This document shows, piece by piece, positions 56,728 to 62,930 of a stretch of 64,000 bases of DNA (within the stretch, counting starts at the first letter, position 1; the number at the start of each line of letters is the position of its first letter). The notes beneath the pieces are model-generated. The model was not told the DNA's origin, ran no database searches, and saw nothing but the letters and a program-made list of their open reading frames with translations. The DNA is from a virus. The stretch is taken from positions 1 to 64,000 of IMG/VR virus record IMGVR_UViG_3300008448_000063, one strand, 5' to 3'. The translations under genes and the position numbers were made by a program.

Positions 56728-58611
56728 TTAGACTCTTATCTTTGTATCAGAAAAATAACTTGATTCTACAATAAATCTACTGCCTGAGGAATTTTCACCA
56801 GATGAGATTAAATCTTTTACCATTGATATATTACTTGATCCAACATCCAGTTTAAGATAAACTGATTTTTTAGCAATTACATCATTTGATGATGGGATTG
56901 CATCAATCTGTATAATATTGTTTGGTACTACAGTAGAAGAAACATTTATATTATCTATATTAATTTTACCAGACTCATAATCAATTCTGCCTATATTATT
57001 AGAAACAATTTGTATTTGGTTATTTCTATATCTGAATAAGAATAATCTTCCAGTTTTTAAATCTGAATTTGGGGTATCACCAATATAAAGAGTTCTATTG
57101 GAATTATTAATAGTAAATCCACTAGATCTTATGTTGTGTGACTTATTAACCACATTGAATGCATTTTCAAAACAAACTTCATAGTTTGTAGGTTCATTCA
57201 ACAGAACACCAACATTTCTTCTAATTCTTACTTTAGTGATGTTTGATGTAATAGCAGAACTTGTGTTGTCTATTGTGCTAGAACATTTGCTATACTTAAA
57301 TCTTCCACCAAACTTATTGAGGTCAGTGGAGGTAGAAAACTTATCTAATGAAGATAATACTAAACTTCTTAGGTCACTTGGAGAATTAATCAGGTTATTA
57401 TTATAATAAACAGAAGATTCTAGTTCAATATAAACTACATTAACATCTACAAATTCTACTTGAATACCAGAAACTGAATACTTCTTGAGGGATTCTACTA
57501 AAGTTTCTTTTGTATACTCAGAAAGGAACTCAGCATTCTTTGGTTTTGCTGCAAGAAATACCTTTCCATATTGTGGGGGTGACAACTCTTCGCCACCATA
57601 TGCAGTGACTGACTCAATATTGGGATAAATTGAAGCTAAGATTGCTTCATAATCATTTGCTGTTACTGCTCTATATTGAGAAGCATACAGTCTAGGGGCA
57701 TAATATCTTACTGATTCAATGGATTGGATGTTATCGCCATTAGATGCTGCTTGCTCTGTAATTACATTGGAAACATACTGTGATAAGTTATCGTCATTTG
57801 AACTTAAAATAGTTCCAGAGAATGTAAATGAAGATGCTCCATTACCTTCTTTACCATTAGTGGTAATATAGGTTGCTGTAATCTCATTGTTATTTTCTAA
57901 TTTTTTGCCAAAAATGCCATCACCAAAGAATATTTCATACTTCTCATCAGCAATTTCCTGAATTAAGAAGATTTGAGACTCTCCATCAATGTCAATAATG
58001 TTATCTACAAGAGTATATTCTTCTGTTGTAGTGTCTGCTGGTGTATTTTTAACCTTAACTCTGATGGTTGAGGTGTCAATATATGGGTTTGGTAAGATAT
58101 ATTTTTGATTTGGTTGTGATGTATTAATAGTAAACTTCTTAGTTAATAAAGTTCCCTCATAAACATCAATGTTGGAGAAGGTTGCTGTGCCATTAACCAC
58201 TCCAACAGTGATATCTTCGGGAACAGAGAAGATATAATTGGTATTATTAAGATTACCTGTGCATACAATTCCTGCCTTCAGAATAGCATCCTGAACAGTA
58301 TCAGGTATACCTGAAAGTGTGAATGATATTGATGCCCTTGCTGCCCTTCTTGAGAGGGGTACATAACCAATGTTTCTTGCTAATGATACAACATTTTCCC
58401 TTAAGGTTGCCCCATCCAGGAATGCCTCATTGGCAACCATATTGGTATTATAAGAAACCAAATAGGCATTATAAGCTAAGATATCAATTAAGATAGAAAG
58501 GTTTGAACCTTCAAAGTCAAAATCAGTAAAAGTTGAATTTGCTCTCAGGTAATCTTTAATAGATGTCTTAATCTGGTCAAAATCCAGATTTGTAAACTGT
58601 GTAAATGCCAT
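56728..58611 (-). CDS. 6: gp6 baseplate wedge protein
   Basis: gp6 forms the baseplate inner ring and is related to the J protein of other contractile phages. The N-terminal FTQFTNLDFDQIKTSIKDYL (in part) followed by FDFEGSNLSILIDILAYNAYL and the RRAARASISFTL segment near residues 78-89 are typical. YYAPRLYASQYRAVTANDYEAI near residues 304-325 is the most conserved region. The 627-aa length is close to T4 gp6 (660 aa). It overlaps gp25 by one base. Confidence 0.95.
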   Translation of the reverse strand: MAFTQFTNLDFDQIKTSIKDYLRANSTFTDFDFEGSNLSILIDILAYNAYLVSYNTNMVANEAFLDGATLRENVVSLARNIGYVPLSRRAARASISFTLSGIPDTVQDAILKAGIVCTGNLNNTNYIFSVPEDITVGVVNGTATFSNIDVYEGTLLTKKFTINTSQPNQKYILPNPYIDTSTIRVKVKNTPADTTTEEYTLVDNIIDIDGESQIFLIQEIADEKYEIFFGDGIFGKKLENNNEITATYITTNGKEGNGASSFTFSGTILSSNDDNLSQYVSNVITEQAASNGDNIQSIESVRYYAPRLYASQYRAVTANDYEAILASIYPNIESVTAYGGEELSPPQYGKVFLAAKPKNAEFLSEYTKETLVESLKKYSVSGIQVEFVDVNVVYIELESSVYYNNNLINSPSDLRSLVLSSLDKFSTSTDLNKFGGRFKYSKCSSTIDNTSSAITSNITKVRIRRNVGVLLNEPTNYEVCFENAFNVVNKSHNIRSSGFTINNSNRTLYIGDTPNSDLKTGRLFLFRYRNNQIQIVSNNIGRIDYESGKINIDNINVSSTVVPNNIIQIDAIPSSNDVIAKKSVYLKLDVGSSNISMVKDLISSGENSSGSRFIVESSYFSDTKIRV

Positions 58612-59015
58612 TAGTACCTTGTTGGTTGTAATATAAAGGAAATTGCTTGTGTTGGAACTGGCAGACCTACTATGTCATAGACTATGCTGATATTCAATTC
58701 ATTATCATCTAACAATAATTCCACATTAACTGACCTGAGATTCACTCTAGGCTCAAAGTTATTGATTAATATTGTGATTTCTTCTTGAATTGGGTCAACT
58801 AAATCAGAATTTGCTAATTCAAACAGATATCCTTCAACATTAGACCCTAATAAAGAGTTAAAAAACCTTTCGCCAATCTTAGTTCTGACTAAATTGACTA
58901 CTGATCTTTTAATAGCATCTTCATTTTTAAGCACAGCAATGTCATTTGTCACAGGATGTCTTAAAAATGACAAACTGACATCTTTAAATGACTTTGATAC
59001 ATTCTGTACGGGCAC
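58611..59015 (-). CDS. 25: gp25 baseplate wedge protein
   Basis: gp25 is a small, lysozyme-like-fold baseplate wedge protein (gpW/gp25 family). FKDVSLSFLRHPVTNDIAVL near residues 10-29 (in part) and VRTKIGERFFNSLLGSNVEGYLFE near residues 43-66 (in part) are family hallmarks. The length of 134 aa matches T4 gp25 (132 aa). The start is GTG: no ATG is available before the conserved region. An AATAAATA element lies 25 nt upstream. Confidence 0.95.
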   Translation of the reverse strand: MPVQNVSKSFKDVSLSFLRHPVTNDIAVLKNEDAIKRSVVNLVRTKIGERFFNSLLGSNVEGYLFELANSDLVDPIQEEITILINNFEPRVNLRSVNVELLLDDNELNISIVYDIVGLPVPTQAISFILQPTRY

Positions 59016-59040
59016 TTTACACCAGTAAATAGGTTACTTT

Positions 59041-59048
59041 TATTTATT
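59041..59048 (-). promoter_or_regulatory. Late-type promoter (AATAAATA), gp25
   Basis: AATAAATA on the minus strand, 25 nt upstream of the GTG start of gp25, overlapping the stop of the 80-aa gene. It would start the baseplate transcript. Confidence 0.45.
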
Positions 59049-59286
59049 GTGGTTTACCATATGTTGGTTCTGTTCCATATTCCCAATCATCATAGTCTTC
59101 GTCGTTACGAATTCTCTGATGAAGTTCTGTTTGTTCCTTCAAATAATGCTTTTTACCAATATCATCATGCATAATTTCTTGAATTGTTCTCTTTTCGAGT
59201 TTTGCATTGTAATCAGTAATTAAATTTGTGGTGCCCCACATCTGATACATGTAATTTTGGTCTCTATCTACAGGTAAATTTGACAT
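59044..59286 (-). CDS. Hypothetical protein, 80 aa
   Basis: A small, polar, acidic protein: QNYMYQMWGTTNLITDYNAK near residues 10-29, then a charged helix, and an acidic C-terminus with DYDDWEYGTEP. I do not recognise a function. It lies directly before gp25, a place where cyanophages often keep short genes, so a minor baseplate role is possible but not shown. Confidence 0.65.
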   Translation of the reverse strand: MSNLPVDRDQNYMYQMWGTTNLITDYNAKLEKRTIQEIMHDDIGKKHYLKEQTELHQRIRNDEDYDDWEYGTEPTYGKPQ

Positions 59287-59328
59287 TTTGCTCCTAATTC
59301 ATGTGAATTAGAACTTTTTAAGGGGTTG

Positions 59329-59787
59329 CTATCCCTTGTTTCTAATTATATCATAGTCATCTTCAAGAATTTCCTTGAGATACTCATCATCCCAAAGGTC
59401 GTAGTATGAAGTTTTTGCTAAATGTTCTCTAAATTTGCTTAGTTTTTCTGTTGGTTGAGATAAAATCAGGTTATATTTGCCATTATTGGTCTGAATTCCA
59501 TTGATGAATGTATCATATGTACCACAATCTTCAAAAAATTTCCATCCTTTGTGTTTAGAATTGTAATAATTGACCCAAGATTGAACTGCATCTAGGTCAA
59601 AGTGGTCTTCTATGATATAAATTAACACATCATACCCATCTATTAAGGTAATATCTTCTGCATTGCACTCTATGACCTTATATTTTGATTGTGATGCAAA
59701 TGGACAAACTGCAAATCCATTCAATTCTGGATGTACTTTAGATACATCCTTAATCCAATTAAAAATATGTGATTCTTTTTCTGTCAT
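59329..59787 (-). CDS. Hypothetical protein, 152 aa
   Basis: The N-terminal half has HPELNGFAVCPFAS near residues 19-32, followed by a VIECNAEDI strand and a Y-D-V-L-I-Y-I-I strand with D-H-F-D-L-D. The mix of alternating strands and helices suggests a small alpha/beta fold. A cysteine in the CPFA motif may be functional. I do not know the family's role. The ATG is one base after the T-tract of a strong terminator, leaving no room for a ribosome-binding site, so translation of this gene may depend on read-through or on the hairpin. Confidence 0.65.
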   Translation of the reverse strand: MTEKESHIFNWIKDVSKVHPELNGFAVCPFASQSKYKVIECNAEDITLIDGYDVLIYIIEDHFDLDAVQSWVNYYNSKHKGWKFFEDCGTYDTFINGIQTNNGKYNLILSQPTEKLSKFREHLAKTSYYDLWDDEYLKEILEDDYDIIRNKG

Positions 59788-59820
59788 AAAAAAAGAGTGC
59801 TTAACTTATTTAAGCACTCT
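59788..59820 (-). terminator. Rho-independent terminator after the 47-aa basic gene
   Basis: The minus strand has AGAGTGCTTA, a 7-nt loop, TAAGCACTCT and seven T residues: a 10-bp perfect stem. It lies 5 nt after the stop of the basic protein and touches the start codon of the next gene. Confidence 0.85.
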
Positions 59821-59825
59821 ATGAA

Positions 59826-59969
59826 TTATCTTCCTTGACCTCTGTATCTTTTAGTCTTTCCATTTCTGGAACTGGCACTCAGTTTAGTAAATTGAGAGCG
59901 ACCCTGACGAGTTTTCTTTGGTTTACCCTCAATTTTCTGACCACCAGTAAGAGAAGGACGCTTTGCCAT
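59826..59969 (-). CDS. Small basic protein, 47 aa
   Basis: A very basic 47-residue protein beginning MAKRPSLTGGQKIEGKPKK and ending KTKRYRGQGR, with about 13 K/R and no acidic cluster. I recall closely similar short proteins in other T4-like cyanophages. The composition suggests nucleic-acid binding or an internal head peptide, which is inference. It ends 5 nt before a strong terminator and lies 5 nt after the stop of the 56-aa gene. Confidence 0.75.
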   Translation of the reverse strand: MAKRPSLTGGQKIEGKPKKTRQGRSQFTKLSASSRNGKTKRYRGQGR

Positions 59970-59974
59970 AATTT

Positions 59975-60145
59975 TTAATCCTCAATACTTATCGATTCTA
60001 CCATAATGTCCTCTGGTTTGGGAACCCCTGTCTCATAATATTGTTGAGACAGGTCATCCATTGTATCCATTAGATCTTCTTCGGAAAGATCTTTATAAAT
60101 CACTCTACCATTACAGAGAATATTATATAACTCTTGTTTTTTCAT
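59975..60145 (-). CDS. Small acidic protein, 56 aa
   Basis: The reading frame from ATG at 60145 gives MKKQELYNILCNGRVIYKDL, then an acidic SEEDLMDTMDDLSQQYYE segment and a C-terminus IMVESISIED. It overlaps the glycosyltransferase gene by 23 nt. I do not recognise it. The acidic helix resembles that of small regulatory or antirestriction-type proteins, but this is not evidence of function. Confidence 0.6.
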   Translation of the reverse strand: MKKQELYNILCNGRVIYKDLSEEDLMDTMDDLSQQYYETGVPKPEDIMVESISIED

Positions 60146-60884
60146 GTCCTACTCTGATCTTTGGATGACACCAAATTTCAAAATCACATTTACGAGTTGC
60201 ATCAAGACAGAATGATACATCCTCACCACACATATCCTGAACTTCACCAGAATCAAACACCTGCATCTGAGGTGCAAACCATGGATACTTCATTTCTGGA
60301 TGTTCAAACACACCCTTCTTGATCAGTACCCAACCAAAACCAGTATAATCAACAGTGAATGGTTTCTTTCTATTAGAGATAGTATCTACCATCTCATGAT
60401 TCATAACCCCACCATTGTTTTTAAAGTCTGCTTCATCTAACCAATGAGCAACTGATGTAGTTCTTCCATCCTCTGTAGCATACCATCCACAAGCAATGTC
60501 CTTATCCATCTGTACAAGACCCCAGAAGGCATCGCCACTGAACACAATGTCGCTATCAATCCAGAGTTGATAATCATACTCTAAACGACCTTGCCAAGGC
60601 AGTTGATCTGGTCCTGCCAATACATTTGCCCCAAGAACTTTACATCTTGCAAAGTTCACCATGGAAGAATAATCTTGAGAAATCTGAATCTTTGCGCCTG
60701 CCTGAACTAAATCAAAACACAACTGAACAAAGTTCTTCAGGAAAATATATGATACACCTCTTCCTGGAAGACAGAAAACTATACTCTTACCCCTAATTCG
60801 TTCCTTACACTCCTCAAGATTATAAAGTGGTTCTTCTTCGTCCTGAGAAGGATTTTTTGCTTTTACAGTAAATCCTTTTGCCAT
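60123..60884 (-). CDS. Glycosyltransferase-like protein (GT-A type)
   Basis: The protein has a Rossmann-like first half: KSIVFCLPGRGVSYIFLKNF near residues 33-52 (in part), then a helix and an IQISQDYSS strand. Near residues 107-113 is LWIDSDIVF, the DxD-type metal and nucleotide-sugar site of GT-A glycosyltransferases. Near residue 218 is GEDVSFC, a possible catalytic acidic motif. Such enzymes may modify host surface or phage DNA or proteins; the acceptor is unknown. The length is 253 aa. It has a sigma70-type promoter upstream. Confidence 0.75.
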   Translation of the reverse strand: MAKGFTVKAKNPSQDEEEPLYNLEECKERIRGKSIVFCLPGRGVSYIFLKNFVQLCFDLVQAGAKIQISQDYSSMVNFARCKVLGANVLAGPDQLPWQGRLEYDYQLWIDSDIVFSGDAFWGLVQMDKDIACGWYATEDGRTTSVAHWLDEADFKNNGGVMNHEMVDTISNRKKPFTVDYTGFGWVLIKKGVFEHPEMKYPWFAPQMQVFDSGEVQDMCGEDVSFCLDATRKCDFEIWCHPKIRVGHEKTRVI

Positions 60885-60922
60885 AAAATTTTCAAAGATT
60901 GATGTACGTAGGTATCACACCA

Positions 60923-60951
60923 ATGATACTACCTTATTTATCTGCTGTCAA
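60923..60951 (-). promoter_or_regulatory. Sigma70-type promoter for the glycosyltransferase
   Basis: The minus strand has a perfect TTGACA (60946-60951), a 17-nt spacer and TATCAT (60923-60928), 39 nt upstream of the ATG. A GATAAATA lies within its spacer. Confidence 0.6.
60935..60942 (-). promoter_or_regulatory. Late-type promoter (GATAAATA), within sigma70 spacer
   Basis: GATAAATA on the minus strand, one mismatch from TATAAATA, 50 nt upstream of the glycosyltransferase ATG. It lies entirely between the -35 and -10 of the sigma70-type promoter. Confidence 0.4.
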
Positions 60952-61187
60952 CTGGTCTTCTTATCTTTATGCTTTAAATATTTTTCTACTGCTTTAGCTC
61001 CACTACGACTGACAACTAGTTTATTAATTTCTTTCTTCTTTGGTTTCCCTGCTGGTCCCTCATACTTCTGTAAGGTATAAGATGAACCACCCTCACTATC
61101 CCTCACAAAAGATCCAGGAACAGCATGTGGAGGTTCATAAGACTTCTTACCTTCGCAAATGTCGTAAAATTCCCTGAATGTAATCAT
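60948..61187 (-). CDS. Small basic protein with capsid-targeting-like leader, 79 aa
   Basis: The N-terminus MITFREFYDICEG resembles the T4 capsid-targeting leader (hydrophobic/aromatic residues at fixed spacing), and ICE fits the (L/I)xE cleavage rule. After cleavage the remaining 68 residues would be strongly basic and Lys-rich (KPKKKEINK and a C-terminus with KYLKHKDKK), like T4 internal proteins. I choose ATG at 61187 because AAAGGAG is 6 nt from it but only 3 nt from the ATG at 61190. A GATAAATA late-type element lies 19 nt upstream. An internal head protein is the best guess. Confidence 0.7.
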   Translation of the reverse strand: MITFREFYDICEGKKSYEPPHAVPGSFVRDSEGGSSYTLQKYEGPAGKPKKKEINKLVVSRSGAKAVEKYLKHKDKKTS

Positions 61188-61206
61188 CATTAACTCCTTT
61201 AAAAAA

Positions 61207-61214
61207 TATTTATC
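61207..61214 (-). promoter_or_regulatory. Late-type promoter (GATAAATA), leader-bearing protein
   Basis: GATAAATA on the minus strand, one mismatch from TATAAATA, 19 nt upstream of the ATG at 61187. Late expression would suit a head protein. Confidence 0.45.
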
Positions 61215-61257
61215 AAATGCAAGAGATAACCCCCATAATGTAAGAGACTTACCGCCA

Positions 61258-61563
61258 CTATTCTAAAAGGTCACTAATCTCTTCAAGTTCCTCTAAAGTC
61301 ATTGGATAAGTCTTCACCTTACCAGTCTCAATATCATCTGCCAGTTGTATCAGATATTCCAGAAACTCCTTGGGAAGTGTTTCATCTTCATTGAGTGTTG
61401 CCCAGAACCATTCATAACACTCTGTGTAAGGGTCATCCTCCTTCAATAGGGCATATCCCTCATAATTGCCTGTAAGAAGGTCTCCCCAGATCTTATAGGC
61501 ACCTCTGATAGATTGCCACCCAGTCATCCAACAATGCCCTATCCAATACTCAAACCAATTCAT
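61258..61563 (-). CDS. Hypothetical protein, 101 aa
   Basis: The N-terminus is rich in aromatic residues: NWFEYWIGHCWMTGWQS, with W at positions 3, 7, 12 and 16. An acidic helical half follows, ending TLEELEEISDLL. The amphipathic start might touch a membrane, but there is no clear transmembrane stretch. It overlaps the upstream gene by four bases. I do not recognise the family. Confidence 0.65.
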   Translation of the reverse strand: MNWFEYWIGHCWMTGWQSIRGAYKIWGDLLTGNYEGYALLKEDDPYTECYEWFWATLNEDETLPKEFLEYLIQLADDIETGKVKTYPMTLEELEEISDLLE

Positions 61564-61721
61564 CCTTTTTCTACCTCACAAACAATCACAAATTCTTCTA
61601 CCTGAAAATTAGTTGATAATCCTGCACTAATCATCTGGGAGATACCCGTGAGACATTTTCTACACTCAGACATAGTACCCTCACAAAATACCCTGTCCCT
61701 TGCAATCAACTTATAGACCAT
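61560..61721 (-). CDS. Hypothetical protein, 53 aa
   Basis: From ATG at 61721 the product begins MVYKLIARDRVFCEGTMSEC and ends VIVCEVEKG. It has four Cys, two of them in a C-x-x-x-C-x3-type cluster near residues 13-24. The open frame extends upstream to 61760, but that part is low-complexity, so I prefer the internal ATG. It is coupled to the 101-aa gene. Function unknown. Confidence 0.6.
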   Translation of the reverse strand: MVYKLIARDRVFCEGTMSECRKCLTGISQMISAGLSTNFQVEEFVIVCEVEKG

Positions 61722-61959
61722 TTTTTTCTGGGAAAATTTTTTTCCTATAATAGGATCCAATTATATTTAAGGTCTCCCACAGGCAAACTCTAATATACTC
61801 AAATTCCTCAAAAAGGTCCAGGGCATTTTTTACCAGGGAAAAATTTTTTTTATAAACTTGATATCGTTCATGCATTTTGTCACCTCTGTAGGTTAGGGAT
61901 GTTTGTGATTTTCGCATTACCCAACCCAACAACACAATAACCCCCACAATACCTGCCAA
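61711..61959 (-). CDS. Possible small protein, 82 aa (doubtful)
   Basis: The frame starts MAGIVGVIVLLGWVMRKSQTS, which could be a signal anchor, and continues with helical, basic sequence. It overlaps the next gene by 11-50 nt depending on the start. Part of it covers an A/T-rich element that is repeated just downstream, so it may be partly non-coding leader. An internal start at residue 29 (MHERYQVYK) is possible. I keep it with low confidence. Confidence 0.35.
   Translation of the reverse strand: MAGIVGVIVLLGWVMRKSQTSLTYRGDKMHERYQVYKKNFSLVKNALDLFEEFEYIRVCLWETLNIIGSYYRKKIFPEKNGL
61728..61851. repeat. Two copies of an A/T-tract element
   Basis: CTGGGAAAATTTTTTT (61728-61743) and CCAGGGAAAAATTTTTTTT (61833-61851) are near copies 107 nt apart. 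On the minus strand each has an A7-8 T4-5 CCC core and lies 7-8 nt before an ATG (61721 and 61826). The first is joined to the palindrome CCTATAATAGG (61744-61754). They might be promoter or leader elements. Confidence 0.5.
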
Positions 61960-62393
61960 TTCACTATATCACAGGACTGCACATCTGTCAAGTGTCATAT
62001 ACACTGATTCTCACACATATCACACTGTCTTATACACAGTTTTCCACAGGTTTCTTATACTTTTTCCACAAGTTTTCCACAGTTTTCTTATAGTTTTCCA
62101 CAGGCAAATTCACTGGGTTTTGGTATAAACATAGATGGGCACTGTGTTTTCACTGTTTTATACTTAAGACCTGTGGAAAACTATTCACTGTGCCACTAAT
62201 TGTACTGGGAGGGGGTGCTTGACAGGGGGGAGAGTTTGTGATACAATGGGGGCCAAGATCACAACAAGATGCACCATTTATTCACACATTCTCTAGACTG
62301 ATTATACACAGTGATTAATAGGTAGATTACACAGTTGATTCACACTTTTTCCACAGAATTAACACAACCTGTGGAAAACTCAACTACATTTAT
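61960..62393. other. Candidate replication origin: DnaA-box cluster in non-coding region
   Basis: This 434-nt stretch has no supported gene. It contains TTTTCCACA at 62040-62048, 62062-62070, 62073-62081, 62094-62102 and 62347-62355, and the same box in reverse at 62172-62180 and 62370-62378. TTATNCACA boxes lie at 62030-62038, 62278-62286 and 62302-62310. TTTTCCACA is the known cyanobacterial DnaA box form and TTATNCACA the E. coli form. A plus-strand sigma70-type promoter (62219-62247) and four G-tracts (62207-62252) lie between the left and right groups. The layout resembles a replicon origin; use by the phage is inference. Confidence 0.65.
62219..62247 (+). promoter_or_regulatory. Plus-strand sigma70-type promoter inside the DnaA-box cluster
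   Basis: A perfect TTGACA (62219-62224), a 17-nt spacer and TACAAT (62242-62247; one mismatch) on the plus strand. It faces away from the reading direction of every gene here and is followed by no plus-strand gene. It could make an antisense or origin-priming RNA. Confidence 0.5.
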
Positions 62394-62654
62394 TTACACA
62401 TTTATTTGATTTTCAACATATTCCACGGAATACCCATTTGACCACTGATTGACATCAAACTTATCTTCTACCATGTATAGCAACTCACTCACATAAGACC
62501 ATTCTAACCATGCTGTACTTTTCTGTTCTTCAGTTACACATTGATCAATCAGTTGTTTACAATGATCTTTATAAAGTTCAATGGAATTGATGATCCTTTG
62601 TGCATCCTCTTGACATAACTCAATCTGGAAAACTTTGTTAGTCTTGATTATCAT
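62394..62654 (-). CDS. Hypothetical protein, 86 aa
   Basis: The sequence is helical: FQIELCQEDAQRIINSIELY near residues 9-28, a Cys at 13, 33 and 39, and a C-terminal part WSYVSELLYMVEDKF. It starts by an ATGA overlap with the stop of the 41-aa gene, so the two are translated together. I do not recognise a function. It is the last gene before the origin-like region. Confidence 0.65.
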   Translation of the reverse strand: MIIKTNKVFQIELCQEDAQRIINSIELYKDHCKQLIDQCVTEEQKSTAWLEWSYVSELLYMVEDKFDVNQWSNGYSVEYVENQINV

Positions 62655-62776
62655 TTGTTTTTGATCTTGTTAATAGCAGTGGTGATAGATGTAGTCAGGA
62701 GAATACAAACATCATTCTGGAAGATAGCATACACAGGTTGTTTGGATTGAATGTCGAAAGTGTACTTAATGGTCAT
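62651..62776 (-). CDS. Small protein downstream of tandem leader, 41 aa
   Basis: A 41-residue product: MTIKYTFDIQSKQPVYAIFQ, then NDVCILLTTSITTAINKIKNK. It looks like two or three strands and a C-terminal helix. It has no ribosome-binding site; the upstream sequence is ACAAACAAAATG. It is preceded by two perfect 61-nt repeats, which end 18 nt before its ATG and occupy almost the whole leader, and it is coupled to the 86-aa gene. Function unknown; its control by the leader is a hypothesis. Confidence 0.6.
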   Translation of the reverse strand: MTIKYTFDIQSKQPVYAIFQNDVCILLTTSITTAINKIKNK

Positions 62777-62794
62777 TTTGTTTGTTGTTAGTTG

Positions 62795-62921
62795 TTGATG
62801 GATTAAGTGTGATTATGCCTCATCAGGACATAGCAGGGACTTAACCTCTATCTTATTGATGGATTAAGTGTGATTATGCCTCATCAGGACATAGCAGGGA
62901 CTTAACCTCTATCTTATTGAT
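62795..62921 (-). repeat. Two perfect 61-nt tandem repeats, structured leader RNA candidate
   Basis: Copies at 62795-62855 and 62856-62916 are identical, followed by 5 nt of a third. They fill the 154-nt gap between two genes. On the minus strand each copy folds as GGTTAAGT paired with ACTTAATCC (one bulge) around an inner hairpin ATGTCCT-GATG-AGGCAT (one bulge). The two internal loops (CCCTGC and AATCAC) are unpaired and could bind something. Tandem structured leaders are typical of some riboswitches. Confidence 0.75.
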
Positions 62922-62930
62922 AAATGGGAA

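Noticed and set aside
62795-62916. Possible hammerhead ribozyme: the minus-strand repeats contain CTGATGAG, like the hammerhead core.
   Set aside because: The required GAAA segment and a cleavage-site stem are missing in both copies.
62795-62921. Possible CRISPR array.
   Set aside because: The two 61-nt units are directly joined with no unique spacers, and no cas gene is near.
62795-62921. Known glutamine riboswitch (glnA or downstream-peptide type).
   Set aside because: The conserved core bases I know for those motifs are not present.
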